Origin: Spirogloea muscicola
Lineage: Eukaryota > Streptophyta > Zygnematophyceae > Spirogloeales > Spirogloeaceae
NCBI GenBank assembly: GCA_009602725.1
Contig: WELB01000035.1
Location: forward strand, 661,548 to 673,925
Direction of reading: 5' to 3'
DNA: 12,378 bases
Below the pieces are notes generated by a model. It did no database searches. It saw only the letters and a program-made list of their open reading frames with translations, and was not told the DNA's origin. The position numbers were made by a program, and so were the translations under genes. Each line of letters begins with the position of its first letter. Within the stretch, counting starts at the first letter, position 1. This document shows, in pieces, positions 1 to 5,978 of the stretch.

Positions 1-122
<122 letters not shown>

Positions 123-223
123 CGCAGGTCGGCGCGCCGCGCGCTCGGGCCGTGGGCGCTCGTGGCGCTGCTCGCCTTCGGCGGCGCCGTGCAGTACCTC
201 GCCAGCCGCGCCGCGCGGGCGCT
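123..223 (+). other. Exon 1: type II signal-anchor segment (start codon missing)
   Basis: This frame reads Arg/Ala-rich residues (RRSARRALGPW), then a hydrophobic stretch (ALVALLAFGGAVQYLA), then more Arg. That matches a short basic cytosolic tail plus single transmembrane anchor, as expected for a Golgi glycosyltransferase. It ends at a GTGAGC donor at 224, and the phase-2 codon joins the exon at 337 after a GCAG acceptor. Without splicing the frame stops at 225-227, which supports the intron. The 5' boundary is set by the T run, not by a splice site. Confidence 0.7.
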
Positions 224-3200
224 GTGAGCACAGCCCGTCGTCGTCCCTCCTCCGGCTCTCCCTCCTGCACACGCCTCTTTGCCTGAGCTGCCCGCACCTG
301 GCGCTGAGGCGCCCGCGCTCATCACCGCCGCCGCAGGCCTGGCGAGGGCGGCGTTGGCGATGACGGCGACGAAGCTGGGAGCACCGCGCGGCACTCGCGT
401 CGCAGTTCTCGCCAGACCCAAATGCGCGAAGCAGGAGCCCGTGAAGCGATTACATCGGCAGCGCTTGGCGGCGGCGGCGGTGGCGGCGGCGGCGGAGGCG
501 GCGGCGGCGACGGCAGCTCCTTCTTGACATATGACGCTCTTGAAGAAGAGGCGACAATGCTGGCGGCGATGGAGGTGCCGTGGGAGGAGGACGACGACGA
601 GGCCGACATCACTGCAGAGCTGACGGCGCAGCGCGCTCGACGGCGGGCTGCCGCCATCGTCGGCGGCGCCGTGCCAGGCCCGCCATCGTTCCAGGCCGCC
701 GTCGACGCCCTGGACGAGGACGAGCGCCAGGAGGTCCTGCAGGGGCTGCGCATGGCCGATGCCCGCCGTGCCGGTGTCAAGCTGCGGCTCCACGATGCGG
801 GCAACTCCAATGTGCACGAGGACAGGCCACAGCGGCGCGGCGGTGGCGTCGGAGGCATTGGCGGGCACGGCGGGGGCGACGTGAGCAGCGAGGCCTGGGA
901 CGAGCAGCTGGCGGAGGAGGAAGCGCTGCGGCTCACGGAGGTCCCCGACCCGCCGGGCTACCGCACCTTCCAGCAGGAGGAGGTGCAGGTCAGCGCCGGC
1001 GCTGGCGATTGCCCTGGCAGCGGCAGCAACCGCAGCGGTCGTGTAGTCGCGGCGTTGCCCGGCACTAGTGCTGGCTCGTCGGCGCACTCCGGCTGGTGCT
1101 ACTGCTAGCCGGAGCCCAAAGCCGCACATTGTCTAACCCATGACCGCACTGTCGCTGCCAAGGCGAGGCCAGGCCGTTGCCGACGGAGCGCGCCTGCTGA
1201 GCGAGGTGGTGCGCCTGGAGCACGCGCTCGCCCTCAGCCTCCCGACAGTCTCCTGGCAACCGCCCCCGCTTCTGGCGGCACGGTGAGCGACTAAGGCCGC
1301 CAGGGCCGCCGCCACAGCCGCAGAAGCTCGGCCCTTGACTGCCGGTGCGAGCTTGGCATCGGCAGCTTGGTGGAGGCCCGGCGCAGTGGGTGCCCGAACG
1401 CCAACGCGGCCCAGCCTGTGGCGGAGGAGCCCATCGCCACGGGACCCCATGAACGAGCGCTTGGTATGCGCTGCTCGCTCCCAGCGTGGCTGCTCCTCGA
1501 CGCAGCTTCGCCCCTCTGGGGCCTCACTTGCGACGACTGCGCCTGCGTTGCTCCTGCTGCCAGCTGTGCCGTGCGGTCTGGACATCGGGGCGTCTGTCAC
1601 GATCGTTGCCACGCCGATTGCAGCTGCTCTCGGCTCCATGGCGTACTCCGGTAAGACCGCGGCCTTGCTCCCGGCTGTGCTCGGAACTTGCTGCAGCTTG
1701 CAAGCGGCGTCATCAGCAGTGTCGCTCGCTTGCTTGCAGGCATTCGCCGTCTCCGGCGTCGTCGGCGGCGCAAGGGGGAACCACGCACCGGCAGCGCCAC
1801 AGACGCTGCCGCCAGCAGCTTCTACATCATGCTGGTTGGGGGCGCCACTGGCGTCACGGCGAGCACGCCGCGCGCGGTCTACTACCTCGGTGCGCGGCTT
1901 GATGGCGACGCGCTCTCCGGTGGCATGCCTGTCCTGGTCCAGGCCCTCGACTATGGTGGCGGGCGTTGGGGCGCGACCGAGCGCTGCCTCGAGGAGGATC
2001 CCTTGCTCGCTGTGCGAGGTGAGCCGCATCTGACACGGCCACACATGCGCAGCTTACTTAGCTGGTCTGACTTCAAGTGTCTGAGAGATTACCGGCTGTT
2101 AGGTGTCCCAATAATCATGTCTAATTAAAGATGACCATGATGTAGGCGGTCAGTCACCAGTCTTCATTTGGCATTGCTGACCACGTCTTCTGATGGCCCC
2201 GCAGGCTGGCGGTTGGTCGATGGCCGGCCAAGGTGCAGCTTGCAGCCGCCGCCGCCGCCGCCGCCCACCCGGCTTCCTCTCAAGGGCGTTTCGGCAGAGC
2301 TCTTGGACGACTACCGCGCAGAAGACAACCGCACCGCCGCCTCCTCGCACATCCGTACTGCCGCCGCCTTTCCCTTCGAGGCTGGCCGGCGCTTTGCCGC
2401 CACGCTTACTGTCGGCGAAGTGGGCTTTCACCTTCTTGTGGATGGTAGGGAGCTGGTGGCCTTCGAGTTCAAGAAGGTGACGCCCTCGCCTGGACATGCC
2501 GATTACCAGCATCATCACCTAGCCTGGCGAATGTGTCAAGTTTTACTACGAGCAAGTAGTAAAGCGTCATGTTCCGACTGCTCTTACTGCTGCAGGGATT
2601 CGAGCCAGGGCAGGTGCGTTATGTGGTGATTGGTGGCGCCCTGCGTATAGACCTGGTCGTTCCTACCGTCCAGCCCTTGGCGAGAGCCGGGCAAGGACGG
2701 CAACGGCGTGAGGGGCTACCGGAAGCCCTTCCAGGCCTGGCCTTGGAGAGCCTCCGGCAGCCACCGCTGACCGCGGGCGCGGAGCTTTTTGTGGGCGTTG
2801 CATCCATGCCCGAGCACCTGGATCTGCGGGACGCTGCTCGACGGACGTGGATGCTTGAACCCCTTGTCCACCAGGGCAAAGTGGCCGTCCGCTTCTTTGT
2901 CGCGTTGGTGAGCCCGACACCTTGCGACTTTGACAGCTTCCTTACATGGAGGTCCCCTTGACAACGTCAAAAAGGCGCTGCAGCATCCTTGCAGTGGCGT
3001 GAGCAAGACGTGCCCTTTGTGCAGTTTAACATTGTAATCAGACCCATAACTGACATCCAGTCTGGCAGCCGCTACCGTACAGCATGCGAGTGCAAGAGTG
3101 AACCTGGAAGTGAGGAAGGAGATGGAGCTGTTTGGAGACGTCGAGCTGCTGCCGCACCTTGACACCTATCACCTCATCACCAAGAAGACCGTCGCAATCT

Positions 3201-4225
3201 GCACTTTTGCGGTGCAATGGACATCCAGGCCCTTGCTCAGTACTCCCCAAGTTGTCAAAGTGTAGGAAGCCCCTGGTGGCCGGATTGTTGTTACGAGTTT
3301 CTCACTAGAAGGCATTTCTCCACTGCCATTGTCAGGTCCGCAATACCAGCGCAAAGTATGTCATGAAGATGGACGACGACTCCATCATCCGCGTGGCAGA
3401 GATCCTGTCGCGGGTGAAGAATATCCACCAAGGAGGAAGCTTGCTCTACGGACATCTCGAAGGGAAATTTAAGCCCATCCGAAACAAGGACAAGTGGTGG
3501 GTGAGCAGAGAGGTAAGCTTTACTGGCTGCAACTGTCATGACCTCTGGTTAAGCGAAGGTGCGTGTGCATATGCCAGCTAGTGTGGGAATGTAACACAAG
3601 CATGACTGATGCAGGAGTGGTCTAAGGACAAGTACAAATTTACGTGGGCACATGGGCCTGGTTACATATTCTCGAGGGACATTGCTACATATGTCTGTGA
3701 TCGAGCACACAGTGGCAAGCTCCGGGTGAGTTTCATTTGTTGTGCATTTGCTTGGACTTGGCTTGTCAGAAGCAAGAGACACAGACCCTTATACGTCTAT
3801 TTAACATCAGAATGGCCTGAAGGGAGTTGTTGCCTGCTGAGATGCATACCCGCCGTTGATGGCGTTGAAAGCTCTTCTGCTCTTGAAGTTGCGCAAACAA
3901 TGTTTGCAAGTCCTGGGCATGTCCTATGCTGTTACCATTCTCCTTGCCCTCGAGCCCAGATTCTTGTAGAAAAGCAGCTTCGTAGTTGACTTTTTGGGTT
4001 TTGGACTGATGCTGGCTGCAGCTGAAGAAGTCGATCGAGGATGTGGTGTTTGCGAGCTGGCTACTTGACTATCCTAAGCCTGTACAGTTTGTGAATACCG
4101 ATAGATTTGTCGTGGAGGGATGTCGAGTGTTCTACTTGTTAGCACACTACCTGTCTGCAGACCAAATGATTTGCATGTGGCAAAAACTTGCTAGCGGAGA
4201 GGGTCCTCTTTGCTGTGACGATTGA
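123..4225 (+). CDS. Galectin-domain GT31 beta-1,3-galactosyltransferase (hydroxyproline O-galactosyltransferase-like), 5' partial, 12 exons
   Basis: Proposed exons: <123-223, 337-988, 1173-1282, 1366-1463, 1564-1650, 1740-2018, 2205-2476, 2596-2907, 3083-3211, 3336-3512, 3615-3725, 4022-4225. All introns are GT-AG and all phases agree; they join to 843 codons plus TGA. Domains by residue of the partial protein: signal anchor about 9-28, long low-complexity acidic/Gly-rich stem to about 300, galectin-like module about 320-555, GT31 catalytic domain about 590-840. GT31 landmarks are ELFVGVAS, RRTWM (615-619), VRFFVAL, a TVAIC helix, the metal-binding MKMDDD (DDD 693-695), GPGYIFSRDIA, SIEDV (acidic pair 782-783) and the ending QMICMW. 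Plant proteins with this architecture sit in the Golgi and add galactose from UDP-Gal to hydroxyproline of arabinogalactan proteins; that role is inferred by family. Known plant members are about 620-740 residues, so this one is longer because of its stem. No ATG is visible before 223, so the start is lost. The donors at 989 and 3212 (GTCAGC, GTGCAA) are weak and least certain. Confidence 0.9.
337..988 (+). other. Exon 2: low-complexity acidic/glycine-rich stem region
   Basis: This single 652-base exon encodes about 218 residues of stem: a Ser/Arg-rich start, a run of 14 Gly (residues 78-91), acidic clusters (EEDDDEAD), Ala/Arg-rich stretches and a Gly/His-rich patch. I recognise no folded domain. 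The stem is much longer than I expect for plant galectin-GT31 proteins. GC content is very high and other frames stay open, so the reading frame rests on phase agreement with exons 1 and 3. Confidence 0.65.
467..508 (+). repeat. GGC microsatellite encoding poly-Gly (14 codons)
   Basis: Fourteen consecutive glycine codons, mostly GGC with one GGT and one GGA, lie in the stem exon of the GT31 gene. The interrupting synonymous changes suggest an older run. It lies in the stem rather than a folded domain, so length change should be tolerated. Confidence 0.9.
1564..2655 (+). other. Galectin-like module of the GT31 gene (exons 5-8)
   Basis: Spliced exons 5, 6, 7 and the start of exon 8 encode a plant-type galectin module, residues about 321-553. 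It opens with VPCGLDIGASVTIV, close to the PCGL(A)xGSSITVV entry of plant members. It continues with a counterpart of the HFNPR segment (here VYYLGARLDGD), a segment ending RWGATERC, then FPFEAGRRFAATLTVGEVGF and HLLVDGREL, which resemble the late galectin strands, and closes with VRYVVIGGALRIDLV. The histidine, asparagine and proline of HxNPR are absent. In plant GALTs this module supports activity or substrate binding; here its sugar binding is uncertain. Confidence 0.75.
2246..2266 (+). repeat. CCG repeat encoding seven prolines inside the galectin-like module
   Basis: Six CCG codons and one CCC give Pro7 near the start of exon 7, within a loop-like insertion between recognisable galectin strands. 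It is short and probably sits on the surface. Confidence 0.85.
2776..4200 (+). other. GT31 glycosyltransferase catalytic domain (exons 8-12)
   Basis: Residues about 594-835 after splicing. In order: GAELFVGVASMPEHLDLR and RRTWM, which match the VGVLS...R.A.R.TW block of GT31; VAVRFFVAL; a FGDVELLPHLDTYHL segment; KTVAIC; the acidic MKMDDDS motif that binds Mn2+/UDP-sugar (bases 3363-3383); SLLYGHLEGKFKPIR; DKWWVSREEW; GPGYIFSRDIATYV; the IEDVVFASWL block, whose acidic residues are the proposed catalytic-base region; and a C-terminal HYLSADQMICMW. All key GT31 blocks are present, so an active enzyme is expected if the gene's 5' end is intact in the organism. Confidence 0.9.
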
Positions 4226-4751
4226 CACCAGGTGAGACAAGCAAGCGGCCTTCAGTTTCCCAACAGCTGTTGTAGGTCACAGCGTTGGGCTTCCGGCAAA
4301 GAACTGCCCATAGCAATTACGTCTAATGGTCTTCTGTTTATAGGCTTAGTGCCTGCAGAGCCGCTTGCTTTGCTGAGGGAGCGTCCTGCCCCCCTTGCTA
4401 GTGCCCCTGATTATCATTCATTTGATTTTTTGGGATGGCCAGATTTAAGCCTTCCTTTGGAGGAATCACAAACTTCAGTGACATATCCGCTGTCTTACAT
4501 AGAGAGGACAACTTTTCAATCAGTGACCCCTTTCTGCCCCAGCAGGTGTGCTTGATCAAGGCTTTGCCAATTGCAAATTGAGCTTGTGGCAAACCACGGG
4601 TCCTCATCCTGTAGTGGTAGTGCTTGTTGAGAAGCTGACATTGCAAGAAGCCACTTTCCCTTTGCTGAGTAGGCAGAGCCTGTCCTCCTCCTCGTTGCTG
4701 ACGCCTCCTATGCCCAATAGTACTTCTTAGCTTTCTCTTTATTAAGGCAAC

Positions 4752-4769
4752 GGCTGTGAGATGCCAGCC
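4752..4769 (-). repeat. Hairpin repeat copy 1 (reverse orientation)
   Basis: GGCTG...CAGCC arms enclose 8 bases (GGCTGTGAGATGCCAGCC). Its reverse complement, with the flanking A-rich stretch read as T-rich, resembles the forward copies at 5081, 5474 and 5573, each of which follows a T-rich lead. Confidence 0.6.
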
Positions 4770-4799
4770 AGGAAAAAGCTCTTCCAAAATGACAGCAAT

Positions 4800-4818
4800 G
4801 GCTGTGCGAGGCCAGCCC
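4800..4818 (-). repeat. Hairpin repeat copy 2 (reverse orientation)
   Basis: GGCTGTGCGAGGCCAGCCC lies 48 bases after copy 1 and is followed by AAAGAAATGG. The reverse complement reads T-rich lead, GGGCTGGC, loop, CAGCC, as in the forward copies. Confidence 0.6.
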
Positions 4819-5080
4819 AAAGAAATGGACAAGGTCTGAAAAGGGCCGAGATGGGTGCAGAAAGCAATGTACTAGTCTCCAAGACGTCAGCAAGTTCTCT
4901 TCTCATCACCGCTCTCCTCATTTCTCCTCAAACGCCCATCAAGCCGCAGTGTAATTGGAAACGAAAGAAGGGCTTCGTTCTGCATCGCGATCGCTGGGGC
5001 CCGCTACGGAGGTAGCAGCTACGGGCTGGCCTGGCTCGGGCCTTGTTCATCGATTTCCCATTCCGTCGTCGATTCTTTTC

Positions 5081-5100
5081 GAGCTGGCTGTTCACAGCCC
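5081..5100 (+). repeat. Hairpin repeat copy 3 (forward)
   Basis: GAGCTGGCTGTTCACAGCCC is preceded by GATTCTTTTC and followed by TTGCCCCCCT, the same context as copy 5. The arms GGCTG/CAGCC can pair. Confidence 0.65.
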
Positions 5101-5473
5101 TTGCCCCCCTCTGGTAGGGCCAATTTCTTTCCCACGCGCTGCAGCCACTTACGTTGCTGTGTCCATTTTCCTCCGTCTCTCTGCATCTGCGAGCTGGCCG
5201 TGCTCTCGCTGCGGGCTCTGGCTTTCGTCAGGGTGATAGCTTCCCGGCAGCTAGTCTGTCGGATCTGACATACTTCCAGGAGCATAGCCTCTCCGACCTG
5301 CGCCTGCTTAGCAGGGGTTACTGAGTGGTTAGTAGCTGCTCTGAGGCTCCTCACTCGTACTTATTGAGTGATTCATCCTCCCCCTGTTTTACCATTGCAT
5401 CCTCAGGCCCCTTCGCCTTAGGGCTTCGCCTGGCTTCCCCCCCCCTCTTCTTGTACTCTGTTCATTCTTTTTT

Positions 5474-5492
5474 GGGCTGGCTGTTCCAGCCC
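5474..5492 (+). repeat. Hairpin repeat copy 4 (forward, perfect stem)
   Basis: GGGCTGG-CTGTT-CCAGCCC is a perfect 7-bp stem with a 5-base loop, preceded by TTCATTCTTTTT and followed about 20 bases later by CCCTTCTTCTTT. The same downstream element follows copy 5. Confidence 0.7.
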
Positions 5493-5572
5493 ATATTCTC
5501 AATGGGCGAGCCCTTCTTCTTTGTAGCTGCTCACCGCTCTTGGGCCCCTCTGAACCTTTGTGAATTCTTTTT

Positions 5573-5592
5573 GGGCTGGCTTTTCGCAGCCC
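5573..5592 (+). repeat. Hairpin repeat copy 5 (forward)
   Basis: GGGCTG GCTTTTCG CAGCCC has a 6-bp stem. It is preceded by GAATTCTTTTT and followed by TTGCCCCCATTGGGAGTGCC and then CTTCTTCTTT. It lies exactly 99 bases after copy 4, and the homology extends beyond the hairpin, so the unit is longer than the stem-loop. Confidence 0.7.
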
Positions 5593-5681
5593 TTGCCCCC
5601 ATTGGGAGTGCCACTTCTTCTTTAGCGCCGCCCATTGCCTTCTTACATCGTTAGAAAAGGCCGTCACAGGCACCTGCCCCT

Positions 5682-5712
5682 TGACGTCAGGAGGCCGCAT
5701 CTGCCGACGTCA
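5682..5712. promoter_or_regulatory. Pair of GACGTC (CRE/bZIP-type) elements upstream of the phosphorylase start
   Basis: A perfect TGACGTCA palindrome lies at 5682-5689, and a second GACGTCA lies at 5706-5712, 23 bases later (about two helical turns). Both are within about 210 bases of the proposed ATG. TGACGTCA/ACGT-core sites are classic bZIP targets in plants; a role here is inferred only from sequence and position. Confidence 0.35.
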
Positions 5713-5831
5713 AAGAAGCCGCCTCCCACCGTCGCAGAATTGACGACAGGACAGGCGGAGTGCCCACCACCTGGCTCTCTCGCCACCCGACGCGCTGGCA
5801 GTGCCTGGCCGCTTGGCAGCAGCTCCCACCA

Positions 5832-5876
5832 CCGCCGCCGCCGCCGCCGCCGTCGCCGCCGCCGCCGCCGCCGCCG
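5832..5876 (+). repeat. CCG trinucleotide microsatellite, 15 units (one TCG), just upstream of the phosphorylase ATG
   Basis: Fifteen triplets, all CCG except a TCG at unit eight, end 12 bases before the proposed start codon, so in the 5' UTR in my model. Frames across it give poly-Pro, poly-Ala or poly-Arg, which explains the long but meaningless open frames on both strands here. Confidence 0.85.
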
Positions 5877-5888
5877 ATCGGGCCGACG

Positions 5889-5978
5889 ATGGCGACGGTA
5901 GCGACGAGGCCGCCCGCGGNCAGGGCTCGTCCGCGTCGGCCTGCGCCGCCCGACGCCTCGCGGCTTCGTGGTGCGCAA
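5889..5978 (+). other. Predicted chloroplast transit peptide of the phosphorylase
   Basis: If the N at 5920 is ignored, the first about 30 residues start [10 protein letters not shown] and continue [17 protein letters not shown]. They are rich in Ala, Arg, Thr and Pro and almost free of acidic residues, the usual chloroplast transit composition. The mature-like [10 protein letters not shown] follows directly. If the N is counted, the ATG frame diverges from the homologous frame, and the homologous frame has a TAG at 5899-5901 with no ATG after it before the exon end. Confidence 0.65.

Larger units (their letters stand above)
4226..4954 (+). other. GT31 gene 3' UTR and flank, with possible 3'-UTR intron donor and TGTAA signal
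   Basis: After the TGA at 4223-4225 no in-family coding sequence continues. A strong donor-like CAG|GTGAGA sits at 4232, with acceptor-like GCAG at about 4358, so a 3'-UTR intron is possible. TGTAA, the usual polyadenylation signal in chlorophyte algae, occurs at 4950-4954, about 725 bases after the stop. No nearer TGTAA was noticed. The UTR extent is therefore a guess. Confidence 0.3.
4955..5681. other. Intergenic region between the two genes, pyrimidine-rich on + strand, no gene recognised
   Basis: There is no family-recognisable ORF on either strand. The + strand is dominated by C/T tracts (for example CTTCCCCCCCCTCTTC near 5430-5446) and by three forward hairpin repeats. It probably contains upstream promoter sequence of the phosphorylase gene. 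No clear TATA box is visible. The open frames in it are short, low-complexity and unlike the neighbours in composition. Confidence 0.5.

Noticed and set aside
322-936. 204-codon open frame on the minus strand
   Set aside because: It lies antisense to the GC-rich stem exon. Its Ser/Arg/Pro-rich sequence is the mirror of the GGC repeats, with no recognisable domain.
1335-2033. Single long plus-strand frame read through without introns
   Set aside because: Only the part at 1564-1650 matches the galectin entry; the segments before and after fit better in other frames joined by GT-AG introns with matching phase.
1133-2044. 303-codon open frame on the minus strand
   Set aside because: Stop-poor because of high GC. 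It overlaps exons 3-6 of the GT31 gene, whose phases and galectin homology fit the plus strand.
4398-4832. 144-codon minus-strand frame between the genes
   Set aside because: It resembles no family I recognise, overlaps two of the hairpin repeats and lacks any support beyond its length.
5325-5654. 109-codon plus-strand frame with repeated FLGWLF
   Set aside because: It is generated by the non-coding repeat copies at 5474 and 5573, with pyrimidine-driven composition and no known domain.
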